DNA from: Streptosporangium lutulentum
Lineage (GTDB): Bacteria > Actinomycetota > Actinomycetes > Streptosporangiales > Streptosporangiaceae
Assembly: GCF_030811455.1 (NCBI RefSeq)
Contig: NZ_JAUSQU010000001.1
Coordinates: 4,898,001 to 4,962,000 of the forward strand
Length of the DNA: 64,000 nucleotides
Direction of reading: 5' to 3'
Of this stretch, positions 7,741 to 16,129 are shown in pieces. Position 1 is the first letter of the stretch, and every line of letters starts with the position of its first letter. Made by a program: the position numbers and the translations under genes. Below the pieces are notes generated by a model. That model ran no database searches. It worked only from the letters and a program-made list of their open reading frames with translations, and was not told the origin of the DNA.

Positions 7741-8889
7741 GTGAAGGTCCTGATCTCCGGTACGGCGGGCGCGGGCGGCTGGCCGCTCCCGGACTGCGGG
7801 TGCGCCTCCTGCGCCCGGCTGGTCCACGGCTGTCGCCGCCCCACCGCGGTCGTCCTCTCCGACTCCGTACGGCTTCCTCCCACCGGCCCGCTCCCTTCCG
7901 GCTACCGGACCACGACCGGCGCCGACGGCCTCACCGTCACCACGCCCGACGGTGACCGGATCCTCTACGCGGCCCCGCTCCCCGTCCCTCCCCCGGACCC
8001 GTACGGCGAGCAGACCGATCCACGAAGCCCCGCACCCACGGGCAACCGGCAGGGGGCGTTGGATCAGGGGGCGCTGGATCTGGTGCTGGTGGACGTGCTG
8101 GACCGGCCGGAGCGCCTGGGAGATCTGCGCCGCAGAGGGCTGGTCGGCGAGCGGACGCATGTCGTGGCCGTGAACATCGATCACCGGGTGCCGACGGAGA
8201 CCGAGCTGGCCCGGCGGGCCGCGCTGTGGGGGGTGCGTGCCGTACCGGACGGAACCGTCATCGACACCCGCGAGCCCGCGCCTCCCCTGCCCCCGCTCCC
8301 CCGCAGGACCCTGCTGCTGGGCGGGTCACGGTCGGGGAAGTCCGCGGAGGCCGAACTCCGGCTGGCGGCCGAGCCGGAGGTCCTCTACGTGGCCACCGGA
8401 CCGTCAGGCGGCGACGACCCCGAGTGGCTTCGCCGGATCGACGCGCACCGGGACCGCAGGCCCGGCCACTGGGACACGGTCGAGACCACCGACCTGGCCG
8501 GCCTGCTGCGGACCGCCACCACCCCGATGCTGATCGACGGGCTCGGCACGTGGGTCGCCGCGGTCTTCGACGAGTGCGACGCCTGGGCGGACGGGGGCAG
8601 CACGAACGGGGAGAGCGGAGGGAGCGGGGAGAACACCGGGAGCGGCGGGGGCGGCAGGGACGGCAGAGACGCGGTCACGGCGCGATGCGACGAGCTGGTC
8701 GCGGCCTGGCGGCAGGCCCGTGCCCGGATCGTGGCGGTCTCCGACGAGGTCGGCCTCGGCGTGGTGCCCGTCACCTCCAGCGGCCGGATGTTCCGCGACA
8801 CCCTCGGACGCCTGAACCAGCGTCTCGCCCTCGAATCCGAAGACGTCGCCCTGGTCGTGTCCGGTCGCCTCCTCCCCCTCCCCCTCTGA
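7741..8889 (+). CDS. cobU: Adenosylcobinamide kinase/guanylyltransferase with extra N-terminal domain
   Basis: CobU-type enzyme of the cobalamin nucleotide-loop pathway. It phosphorylates adenosylcobinamide and then transfers GMP to give adenosylcobinamide-GDP, the substrate of CobS encoded next. The C-terminal half carries the P-loop GGSRSGKS (about residues 193-200) and the region AHRDRRPGHWDTVE with the guanylylated histidine. The first 190 residues are not part of classical CobU: GTAGAGGWPLPDCGCASC resembles the start of a PhnP/PqqB-like metallo-beta-lactamase fold, but the HxHxDH zinc motif is absent. A Gly/Ser/Asn-rich insertion of about 25 residues lies near residue 285. Start is GTG at 7741 after GGGAGAA. 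Confidence 0.88.
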   Translation: MKVLISGTAGAGGWPLPDCGCASCARLVHGCRRPTAVVLSDSVRLPPTGPLPSGYRTTTGADGLTVTTPDGDRILYAAPLPVPPPDPYGEQTDPRSPAPTGNRQGALDQGALDLVLVDVLDRPERLGDLRRRGLVGERTHVVAVNIDHRVPTETELARRAALWGVRAVPDGTVIDTREPAPPLPPLPRRTLLLGGSRSGKSAEAELRLAAEPEVLYVATGPSGGDDPEWLRRIDAHRDRRPGHWDTVETTDLAGLLRTATTPMLIDGLGTWVAAVFDECDAWADGGSTNGESGGSGENTGSGGGGRDGRDAVTARCDELVAAWRQARARIVAVSDEVGLGVVPVTSSGRMFRDTLGRLNQRLALESEDVALVVSGRLLPLPL

Positions 8890-8939
8890 CCCTCTTCGCC
8901 TCTTGACCCTCCCCCTGCCCCTCCCCCTCTTCGCCTCTT

Positions 8940-9240
8940 GACCTGCTTCCCTCTTCGGCCTGCTTCTTCCTTTGACCTGCTTTCCCTGGCCTGCCCTGTC
9001 CTTCGACCCGCTTGCCCCTCTGGCCTGCTTCCTCCTCTGACCCGCCTCGTCCTTTGACCTGCTTCTTCCTCTGGCCTGCTTCCTCCTCTGACCCGCTTCC
9101 TCCTCTGACCTGCCTCGTCCTTTGACCCGCTTCCTCCTCTGACCTGCCTCGTCCTTTGACCCGCTTCCTCCTCTGACCTGCCTCGTCCTTTGACCCGCTT
9201 CCTCCCCTGACCTGCCCCGTCCCTCGACCTGCTCTGTCCT
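8940..9240. repeat. 17/34-bp pyrimidine-rich minisatellite
   Basis: The gap between cobU and cobS is filled by tandem 17-bp units that alternate in two variants, each starting GAC(C/T)(C/T)G. Together they give a 34-bp higher-order unit: three perfect copies at 9090-9123, 9124-9157 and 9158-9191, a degenerate fourth at 9192-9225, and older diverged 17-bp units back to about 8940. The top strand is almost all pyrimidine apart from the GAC/CTG positions. One reverse frame is open through it only because the repeat lacks stops; I do not regard that frame as coding. Confidence 0.9.
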
Positions 9241-9285
9241 TTCACCTGGTCGACGGCGCGTGCGGGGCCGCTACGCTCACCGATC

Positions 9286-10239
9286 GTGTCTGAAACGCCG
9301 CCTTCCGAGAGTTCGTCCACGTTCGCCGACGGGATCCGCCTCGCCATCGGCACGCTGAGCGTCTTCCCGGTCCGTCCGGGAGTGGTCGACCGCAGGGCGG
9401 GCGGGATCGCGATGACGGTCGCACCTCTCGTGGGGGTGCTGCTCGGGGCCGTCGCCGGAGTGGTGCTCACGCTGGCGCTGTGGCTGGGGATCACCCCGCT
9501 TCCGGCGTCGGTTCTGGCCGTGGGGACTCTGGCGTTGCTCACCCGGGGACTGCACCTGGACGGGCTGGCCGACCTCGCCGACGGGCTGGGCAGCGGCAAG
9601 CCCGCCGAACAGGCACTGGACATCATGAAACGGTCGGACATCGGCCCGTTCGGCGTCGTGACGCTGGTCTTCACCCTGCTGATCCAGATCATGATGCTGT
9701 CGGAGGCCACCGCCGCGGGGATGGGCCCGATCGCGCTGGTCACGGCCTGCGCGGCAGGAAGGCTCGCCCTCACCTGGGCCTGTCTCGCGGGCATCCCCTC
9801 GGCCCGGCCGGGCGGACTGGGCTCGATGGTCGCGGGCACCGTACGGCGAGGTGTCGCGCTGATCATGACCATCCTGGTGCTCGCCGGAACAACGGCCCTG
9901 GCCTTCTCCGCCTACGTCGGCGCCTTCACCTCATGGCTGCCGATCTCCTCCTTCACGACGTTCGGCCCGGTCCCCGCCGGAGACGGGATCCTCCTTGGGC
10001 ACGGCCTGGTGGGTGGCTTCGAGGGCGGCGGGATACTCTCCACGAGCCCGGTACTCGGGGGAAGCGGGATACCGGTGTCATGGGGCTTCCCCGTGGCCGT
10101 CCTCGTGGGCTTGCTGGCGGCCTGGGCCCTGCGGCGAAGAGCCGTGCGACGACTCGGCGGGGTCACGGGAGACGTGCTCGGCGCTCTCGTCGAGACCGCC
10201 ACGGCCGCGGCGCTGATGGCCTGCGCCATAACCTCCTGA
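9286..10239 (+). CDS. cobS: Adenosylcobinamide-GDP ribazoletransferase
   Basis: Integral membrane enzyme that joins adenosylcobinamide-GDP to alpha-ribazole, the last assembly step of adenosylcobalamin. The 317 residues include the family motif HLDGLADLADG (about 90-100), the MKRSDIGPFG motif (114-123) and a C-terminal GGVTGDVLGA (291-300). Several membrane helices are evident. It is longer than the usual 250 or so residues because of a Gly/Ser-rich stretch between about residues 211 and 265. The GTG start follows the minisatellite directly. cobU upstream is in the same pathway; no cobT is in the window. Confidence 0.93.
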   Translation: MSETPPSESSSTFADGIRLAIGTLSVFPVRPGVVDRRAGGIAMTVAPLVGVLLGAVAGVVLTLALWLGITPLPASVLAVGTLALLTRGLHLDGLADLADGLGSGKPAEQALDIMKRSDIGPFGVVTLVFTLLIQIMMLSEATAAGMGPIALVTACAAGRLALTWACLAGIPSARPGGLGSMVAGTVRRGVALIMTILVLAGTTALAFSAYVGAFTSWLPISSFTTFGPVPAGDGILLGHGLVGGFEGGGILSTSPVLGGSGIPVSWGFPVAVLVGLLAAWALRRRAVRRLGGVTGDVLGALVETATAAALMACAITS

Positions 10240-10346
10240 CCTGGCATCGCCGCCGCACGTGCCGCGAGGAACCTCGAAGGGATCTCAGAGCACGCCCGGA
10301 CGGGACCCGGTGACCGGGAGACCCCGGACCGGAGAACAGGACGGGC

Positions 10347-11270
10347 TCAGACCGCGACAGGGACGGACTGCCGGACCGGCCGGCGCTTGAACAGCACGGC
10401 CGCGACGACGGCCAGCAGCGCGGAGCCGACCAGCCCGGTGATCCCGGCGACGGCGAGGTCAGGCGGATCGGCAGCGTCGCCGACGAGCACGACGAGAGCC
10501 CCCGACGCGTTCAGGGCACCGTGGCCGACCACCGCGGGCCAGAAGCTGCCGGAGTAGAGGCGGAGCCAGCCGAGCACGGCCCCGAAGACCACGCAGAAGA
10601 TGACGAACATGGGCGCGGCCCACGCTCCGAGCTCGGGATAGTTGTAACCACGCAGGGTGAGCGGGGCGTGCCAGGCTCCCCAGATCACCCCGGACACCAG
10701 CAGTGCCCGCCAGGTGCCGAGCGGCATCAGGCGCGGCAGGAGCCAGCCTCGCCAGCCCCACTCCTCCCCGAGGGCCGCGATCGAGTTGATCAGTGGAGCG
10801 ACCAGGATCGCCGATGCGATCTGCACCGCGGCCAGCACCTCGGGCTCCACTGGGAGCGACAGGCCCGGGGTGGCGGACTCCAGACCCTGACGGAACAGGC
10901 TGAGCCCGTCCAGGTCCACGGCGAGCAGCCCGAGGGCCGCGCTGAGCGCGATCGCCACGACGACCAGCAGCGGGGTGCCGAACCAGGCCAGCGCGATGAG
11001 CGCGAACGTGCGCCCCCTGCGCTCGCCCAGGGACAGGCCCGTTCGCGCCGCCCATTCGCGCCAGGTGGTCCCGGGCTGTCCGCGCCGCCTGCCGTACAGC
11101 CAGACGGCGAGCACACCGAGCGTCGGGGTGAACATCATCACGACACCGACCACCGTGATCATCGGCGAGCCGAGGGGGGCGCCCGTCAGCCAGACGGGAA
11201 GGGCGAACAACCAGGACAGGCCGAATGCGAAGAGCAGAAACAGCCAGAGATCCGCCGAACGACGAGGCAT
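10347..11270 (-). CDS. CPBP-family intramembrane metalloprotease
   Basis: Membrane protein of 307 residues with about eight hydrophobic helices and the CPBP (CAAX protease/bacteriocin-processing, Abi) signature: EEWGWRG near residue 174, with later histidines in WHAPL and near VVGHGALN. Members cleave prenylated proteins or process and protect against bacteriocins; the substrate here is unknown. The ATG at 11270 has GGAAGG 8 nt upstream, favouring it over a TTG five codons earlier. It lies downstream of a GntR regulator and a DUF1648 protein on the same strand, with a minisatellite in the gap. Confidence 0.88.
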   Translation of the reverse strand: MPRRSADLWLFLLFAFGLSWLFALPVWLTGAPLGSPMITVVGVVMMFTPTLGVLAVWLYGRRRGQPGTTWREWAARTGLSLGERRGRTFALIALAWFGTPLLVVVAIALSAALGLLAVDLDGLSLFRQGLESATPGLSLPVEPEVLAAVQIASAILVAPLINSIAALGEEWGWRGWLLPRLMPLGTWRALLVSGVIWGAWHAPLTLRGYNYPELGAWAAPMFVIFCVVFGAVLGWLRLYSGSFWPAVVGHGALNASGALVVLVGDAADPPDLAVAGITGLVGSALLAVVAAVLFKRRPVRQSVPVAV

Positions 11271-11381
11271 GAGGTCACCTTCCAAGGGGGGCTTTCAAGG
11301 GGGTCGCGAAGGATGCACGGGGCCTCTGACAGAGCCTCGGACCGCCTTGGACAAGGGCGGCCCAAGGCCAGGCGGTCGGAG

Positions 11382-11441
11382 GCGAGGTGGTCAGGAGCGG
11401 GGTGGTCAGAGGCGGGGTGATCAAGGGCGGGGTGGTCAGAG
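11382..11441. repeat. 15-bp tandem repeat, four copies
   Basis: Four head-to-tail 15-bp units of the form GCGGGGTGGTCAGAG (11382-11396, 11397-11411, 11412-11426, 11427-11441); the second and fourth are identical. Related, less regular GCGGGTCGGTCAGA-like sequence continues to about 11495. The array sits in the 234-base gap between the DUF1648 and CPBP genes, which otherwise contains no gene that I can support. Confidence 0.85.
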
Positions 11442-11504
11442 GTGAGCGGCGATCCGAAGGGACAGCGATCAGAGCGGGTCGGTCAGAGCGGGTCGATGCG
11501 GGAT

Positions 11505-12506
11505 TCAGCTCGAACCGGCGCCGGCGCCGGCGGGTGCCTTGCCGGCGAGGGTGTTCAGGAGGGCGGCGCCACGTTCGGCGTCGTCGACCGAGATGGCGAG
11601 CCGCCCGCCGGAGACGTATTCCACGACCAGGCAATCCCCGCCCCGGATCATGATCGTCGCGGCGCCGGGCAGACCCCGGATGCCCCAGCCCCCGACCGTG
11701 CTGGGAAATCGCTCCTCCGACCAGGCTCGCCGCACCCGCGTGATCGGGATGTGCCTGCGGGGCTGACGCAACGGACCGTAGGAGATCCGCAGGCCGTCCT
11801 CGGTGACCCGCGCGCGCACCGAGCCGAAGGTCAGGGTCAGGACACCGGCCAGGGCCATGATCACCGTGGGAGACCACAGCATGTCCTTCCCACCGAGCAG
11901 GATGACCACCAAGAAACCCGCTCCCACGGTGAGCAGGGAGACACCGATTCCGGTGAGCCAGACGTTGCGCGCCGTAGAGAGCCAGACCGCGCGCTGGCCG
12001 GGACGGAGCCGGATGGTCTCCGTCGCGGTGTCGCCCGATCGCGGGCGCTCGTCGGGGCCGGGACGAGCGGCGAGCGCGCCCAGCCAGCCGCCCAGCAGCA
12101 TCGCGGCGACCGCCGACAGCACGCCCCACGACAGGTGGCCGGCCTGCGGCCAGGCGGGGACGTCGAGGTTGGCGGTCAGCGTGACCAGTTGCAGGACCAC
12201 GAGGAACAGACCGAGGCCGCACAGCAGGGCGCCGAGGCCCATCCGGCGCGGGCGCTGCCGGAGCACCCCGGGGACCCGAAGGGCGACCACGCAGGCCCCG
12301 CCGCCGATCAGCACCCACATGGACACCTGCAAGGTGAGCAGGGTGACGAAGGACATCGACCCGTCCGGAGCGCCCGACGCACCCCAGTGGGAGGCCATGG
12401 GTTCGGGCAGCCGGTCGCGCAGCGCCAGGGGAACGGCGACCAGAACGGCGGTCAGCAGCGCGAACCAGCCGATCGCCACGGAAAGGAATCGGCCTCGCAG
12501 GCCCAT
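11505..12506 (-). CDS. DUF1648 domain membrane protein
   Basis: Protein of 333 residues. An N-terminal DUF1648 segment is recognised from the pattern MASHWGASGAPDGSMS after the first helix. About six further hydrophobic helices follow, and a soluble C-terminal PH-like portion of about 90 residues begins near RARVTEDGLRISYG. The family is uncharacterised but is frequently encoded beside GntR-type repressors, as here (39-nt gap from the regulator). The tail ends in an Ala/Gly-rich run. Confidence 0.82.
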   Translation of the reverse strand: MGLRGRFLSVAIGWFALLTAVLVAVPLALRDRLPEPMASHWGASGAPDGSMSFVTLLTLQVSMWVLIGGGACVVALRVPGVLRQRPRRMGLGALLCGLGLFLVVLQLVTLTANLDVPAWPQAGHLSWGVLSAVAAMLLGGWLGALAARPGPDERPRSGDTATETIRLRPGQRAVWLSTARNVWLTGIGVSLLTVGAGFLVVILLGGKDMLWSPTVIMALAGVLTLTFGSVRARVTEDGLRISYGPLRQPRRHIPITRVRRAWSEERFPSTVGGWGIRGLPGAATIMIRGGDCLVVEYVSGGRLAISVDDAERGAALLNTLAGKAPAGAGAGSS

Positions 12507-12545
12507 GGCGGTTTCTCCTTCGAAAGACCGGAGGCCGGCCCCCGG

Positions 12546-12893
12546 TCATGAGATTTCCCTGATGAGTTCGATGACGTCGTCGTGGCGGTAGCCGTACTGG
12601 CCGGCCTCGGCGAGCAGGGAACGCAGTTTCTCCTCGATCACGCTGCGCGGGTCGGGACGGCTGAGCACGCTCACCCCGCGTCCGCGGCGGAACTCCAGCA
12701 CGCCCTCGTCGCGCAGGTCGCGCAGGGCGCGCAGCACCGTGTTGGCGTTGATGCCCAGCGCCTCGGCCAGATCCCGGGCGGGCGGAAGCCGGTCTCCGAG
12801 TGCGTACGACCCCTCGGCGATGGCTCGCCGGATCGCCTCGGCGACCTGCTCGTGCAGCGGCCGGAGATCGTTCAGATCCAGGGTAAGCAACAT
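12546..12893 (-). CDS. GntR-family transcriptional regulator (YtrA-like, short)
   Basis: Regulator of 115 residues with an N-terminal winged helix-turn-helix (PLHEQVAEAIRRAIAEGS, then LPPARDLAEALGINANTVLR) and a short C-terminal dimerisation tail of about 40 residues. It lacks a large effector domain, which is typical of the YtrA branch that controls adjacent ABC or membrane-protein genes. The start is placed at ATG 12893 (MLLTLDLNDL); no SD is visible and a start at 12938 is also possible. The inverted repeats at 12895-12949 suggest autoregulation of this gene with the DUF1648 and CPBP genes. Confidence 0.88.
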   Translation of the reverse strand: MLLTLDLNDLRPLHEQVAEAIRRAIAEGSYALGDRLPPARDLAEALGINANTVLRALRDLRDEGVLEFRRGRGVSVLSRPDPRSVIEEKLRSLLAEAGQYGYRHDDVIELIREIS

Positions 12894-12894
12894 A

Positions 12895-12913
12895 ATGCTA
12901 GCGACATTAGCAT
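12895..12913. promoter_or_regulatory. Inverted repeat ATGCTA-N7-TAGCAT, candidate GntR operator
   Basis: Perfect 6-bp arms separated by 7 nt, directly upstream of the GntR gene start. The location and symmetry fit autoregulation by a GntR dimer. Binding is inferred, not shown. Confidence 0.55.
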
Positions 12914-12924
12914 CATTTCTCTGA

Positions 12925-12949
12925 ATGGTGCTACCCATGATGGCACCAT
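12925..12949. promoter_or_regulatory. Inverted repeat ATGGTGC-N11-GCACCAT
   Basis: Perfect 7-bp arms (12925-12931 and 12943-12949) in the gap between the GntR operon and the divergent pepA gene. It could be a second regulator site or a promoter-proximal structure. Confidence 0.45.
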
Positions 12950-13019
12950 CGAGGGGGACGATTCGTAGGACGAACCCTCGTTAACGTGCATTCGTCAAGC
13001 GCGACTAGCATCGGCCTAC

Positions 13020-14507
13020 GTGACCACTGTGCGGCTGAACCCAATTGACAACGCTGTCTCGTTCGATACCGACGCCCTGGTCGTCGGCATCCATACCGGA
13101 CCGGACGGCCCCCACCCCGCTCCCGGGACCGAAGGCCTCGACGAGGCGTTGGGCGGCAGGCTGGCCGCGACGCTCGGCAGCGTGGGCATGAAGGGCAAGC
13201 CCGGCGAGATCTCCAAGGTGCCGACCTTCGGCGCGCTGACCTCCCCCCTGCTCGTCCTCGTCGGCCTCGGAGACGCACCCGAGGGCGACTACGACGCCGA
13301 GGTCCTGCGCCGCGCCGCCGGCATCGCGATCCGCGCCCTGGCCGGCACCGGCCGCGTCGCGCTCGCCCTGCCCGCCGTGAGCGCGGAGCAGGCGGGAGCC
13401 GTCGCCATGGGCGGTCTGCTCGGCGCCTACTCCTTCGTCAAATACCGGACCACCGGTGAGCGAGTCGCCCCGGTGACCGAGCTGACCGTGCTGAGCGACG
13501 CCGAGGGCGCCCAGGCCGCGGTCGAGCGCGCCGCCACCCTGGCGGGCTCGGTCTCGCTGGTCCGTGACCTGGTCAACACCCCGCCGTCGGACCTGTGGCC
13601 GGCCCGCTTCGCGGAGATCGCCGAGCAGATGGGGTCGGAGGCCGGTCTGTCGGTGGAGGTCCTCGACGAGAAGGAGCTCGAGGAGGGCGGTTACGGCGGC
13701 ATCGTCGCCGTCGGCCAGGGCTCGGCCCGCCCGCCGCGCCTCGTCCGTCTCGCCTACAGCCACCCCGAGGCGTCCAAGACGATCGCGCTCGTCGGCAAGG
13801 GCATCACCTTCGACTCGGGCGGCCTGTCGCTCAAGCCGTCGGCCGCGATGGACTGGATGAAGTCGGACATGGGAGGTGCGGGCTCGATCCTCGGCGCGCT
13901 CCTCGCGATCGCCAAGCTGGAGCTCAAGGTCAACGTGATCGGCTACCTCTGCCTGGCGGAGAACATGCCGAGCGGCACGGCCCAGCGTCCCTCCGACGTG
14001 TTCACCAGCTTCTCGGGCAAGACGGTCGAGGTGCTCGACACCGACGCGGAGGGCCGCCTGGTCCTGATCGACGGCATCGCCCGCGCCGGCCAGGACAACC
14101 CCGACCTGATCGTGGACATCGCGACGCTCACCGGCGCCCAGATCGTCGCCCTGGGCTGGCGGACGGCGGGCGTCATGGCCAACGACGACGACCTCCGCGA
14201 GGAGATCGTCGAAATCGCGGGCGAGCAGGGCGAGGCCGCGTGGGCCATGCCGCTGCCCGACGAGCTCCGCAAGGGTCTCGACTCCCCGGTCGCCGACATC
14301 GCCAACCTGCACCCCGAGCGCTTCGGCGGGATGCTGACGGCGGGCGTCTTCCTGCGGGAATTCGTGCCGGACGGCGTCCGTTGGGCACACATCGACATGG
14401 CAGGCCCCGCCTTCAACAAGGGCGAGGCCCACGGCTACACGCCGAGGGGCGGCACCGGGGCGATCACCCGGACCCTCGTGGGTCTCGCCGAGCGTTACGC
14501 GGGCTAG
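13020..14507 (+). CDS. pepA: Leucyl aminopeptidase (M17)
   Basis: Cytosolic two-metal leucine aminopeptidase of 495 residues that removes N-terminal residues from peptides. The M17 signature NTDAEGRL appears here as DTDAEGRLVLIDGIARA (about residues 340-356). Upstream, KGITFDSGG supplies metal-binding and active-site residues and MKSDMGGAGS follows. The N-terminal 170 residues form the variable domain. The start is GTG at 13020; no close SD is evident, so translation may be leaderless. Single gene, divergent from the GntR operon. Confidence 0.96.
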   Translation: MTTVRLNPIDNAVSFDTDALVVGIHTGPDGPHPAPGTEGLDEALGGRLAATLGSVGMKGKPGEISKVPTFGALTSPLLVLVGLGDAPEGDYDAEVLRRAAGIAIRALAGTGRVALALPAVSAEQAGAVAMGGLLGAYSFVKYRTTGERVAPVTELTVLSDAEGAQAAVERAATLAGSVSLVRDLVNTPPSDLWPARFAEIAEQMGSEAGLSVEVLDEKELEEGGYGGIVAVGQGSARPPRLVRLAYSHPEASKTIALVGKGITFDSGGLSLKPSAAMDWMKSDMGGAGSILGALLAIAKLELKVNVIGYLCLAENMPSGTAQRPSDVFTSFSGKTVEVLDTDAEGRLVLIDGIARAGQDNPDLIVDIATLTGAQIVALGWRTAGVMANDDDLREEIVEIAGEQGEAAWAMPLPDELRKGLDSPVADIANLHPERFGGMLTAGVFLREFVPDGVRWAHIDMAGPAFNKGEAHGYTPRGGTGAITRTLVGLAERYAG

Positions 14508-14618
14508 TCATCGCCGCGCAAGCGGGTCACAAGCAACGCAGACAAATGAAAAGATGCGGTTGTCGGGGTCAAGCCAAGGGCAGGGCACCGGCACGGCGTC
14601 GAGCCGGGCCCGAGGGCG

Positions 14619-14652
14619 GCGGCGTGGATCCGAGTCGGGATCCACGACGCCG
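14619..14652 (+). terminator. Hairpin between pepA and lpdA
   Basis: Perfect 7-bp arms TGGATCC and GGATCCA (14625-14631 and 14638-14644) are extended outward by GC pairs with one bulge. There is no clear U-tract, so a terminator role is tentative. Confidence 0.45.
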
Positions 14653-14714
14653 GCGAGGGCCCGGATCGGGCGCGACCGTTGACACGGTATTCCGATCCGA
14701 CAAGGAGCTTTCCT

Positions 14715-16094
14715 GTGGCTGATGGCAGCGGCCCCTACGACATCGTCGTCCTGGGTGGCGGTAGCGGAGGGTATGCCTGCGCTCTGCGGGCGGCCGAGCT
14801 GGGCAAGACGGTCGCGCTGATCGAGAAGGACAAGATCGGCGGCACGTGCCTGCACCGGGGATGCATCCCCACCAAGGCCCTTCTGCACTCCGCGGAAGTG
14901 GCCGACGAGACGCGGGAGAGCGCCACCTACGGCGTCCGGGCCCGTTTCGAGGGCATCGACGTGCCCGCGGTCCACGCGTTCAAGGACAAGATCGTGACTC
15001 GCGCCTGGAAGGGCGTGCAGGGACTGCTCAAGAGCAAGAACGTCACGATCATCGAGGGCGAGGGCCGTCTCGTGGGCTCCAACGGGATCGCCGTGGGCGA
15101 CACCGTTTACGAGGGCCGCAACATCGTGCTGGCGACGGGCTCCGCGCCCCGGTCCCTGCCCGGTCTGGAGATCGACGGCGAGCGGGTCATCACCAGCGAG
15201 CACGCGCTCAAGCTGGACCGGGTGCCCACCTCGGTGGTCGTCCTGGGCGGCGGCGTCATCGGGGTCGAGTTCGCCAGCGTCTGGCGTTCGTTCGGCGCCG
15301 AGGTGACGATCGTCGAGGCCCTGCCGCACCTGCTCCCGCTGGAGGAGGAGTCGAGCTCCAAGCTTCTGGAGCGTGCCTTCCGCCGCCGCGGCATCAAGCA
15401 GGAGCTGGGCGTGTTCTTCGAGGGTGTCAAGATCACTGACACCGGCGTGGTCGTCACACTCGCCAACGGCAAGACCCTCGACGCCGAGCTGCTGCTCGTC
15501 GCCGTCGGCCGCGGCGCCGTCTCCACCGGCATGGGCCTCGAGGAGGCGGGCGTCACGATCGAGCGGGGCACCGTCACCGTGAACGAGTTCTGCCAGACCA
15601 GCGTGCCGGGCGTCTACGCGGTCGGCGACCTGATCCCGACCCTGCAGCTCGCCCACGCGGGCTTCGCCGAGGGCATCCTGGTGGCCGAGCACATCGCCGG
15701 GCTCAACCCGGTCCCGATCGACTACGACGGCGTGCCGCGGATCACCTACTCCGACCCCGAGGTCGCCTCGGTGGGCATCACCTCCGCCCAGGCCAGGGAG
15801 CGGGGCCACGAGGTCGTCGAGTTCACCTACGACCTCGCGGGCAACCCCAAGAGCCAGATCCTGCAGACTCAGGGCGCGGTCAAGGTCGTCGCGTCGAAGG
15901 ACGGCCCGGTGCTCGGCGTGCACATGGTCGGCCGTCGCATGGGCGAGCTCGTGACCGAAGGGCAGCTGCTCTACAACTGGGAGGCCCTCCCCGCCGAGGT
16001 CGCCCAGCTGATCCACGCGCACCCGACCCAGTCGGAGGCCATCGGCGAGGCGATGCTGGCCATGGCAGGCAAGCCCCTGCACGTTCACAACTAA
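14715..16094 (+). CDS. lpdA: Dihydrolipoyl dehydrogenase (E3)
   Basis: FAD-dependent disulfide oxidoreductase of 459 residues that re-oxidises the dihydrolipoyl group of 2-oxoacid dehydrogenase E2 subunits using NAD+. It has the N-terminal dinucleotide-binding [17 protein letters not shown], the redox-active pair in [13 protein letters not shown] (near residue 45), a second Rossmann motif [13 protein letters not shown], and the C-terminal [13 protein letters not shown] with the catalytic His-Glu. The GTG at 14715 has AAGGAG ideally placed; an upstream in-frame start lacks it. The E2 gene follows after 35 nt, so they form an operon. Confidence 0.96.
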   Translation: MADGSGPYDIVVLGGGSGGYACALRAAELGKTVALIEKDKIGGTCLHRGCIPTKALLHSAEVADETRESATYGVRARFEGIDVPAVHAFKDKIVTRAWKGVQGLLKSKNVTIIEGEGRLVGSNGIAVGDTVYEGRNIVLATGSAPRSLPGLEIDGERVITSEHALKLDRVPTSVVVLGGGVIGVEFASVWRSFGAEVTIVEALPHLLPLEEESSSKLLERAFRRRGIKQELGVFFEGVKITDTGVVVTLANGKTLDAELLLVAVGRGAVSTGMGLEEAGVTIERGTVTVNEFCQTSVPGVYAVGDLIPTLQLAHAGFAEGILVAEHIAGLNPVPIDYDGVPRITYSDPEVASVGITSAQARERGHEVVEFTYDLAGNPKSQILQTQGAVKVVASKDGPVLGVHMVGRRMGELVTEGQLLYNWEALPAEVAQLIHAHPTQSEAIGEAMLAMAGKPLHVHN

Positions 16095-16129
16095 CTAAGC
16101 CCTCACTTGGAACGCGAGAGAAGACACCA

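Noticed and set aside
8385-9872. 495-codon reverse-strand reading frame across cobU, the repeats and cobS
   Set aside because: It is open only because the 17-bp repeat has no stops in that frame. It is antisense to two well-supported genes and its repeat-encoded residues are simple Arg/Gly/Glu runs.
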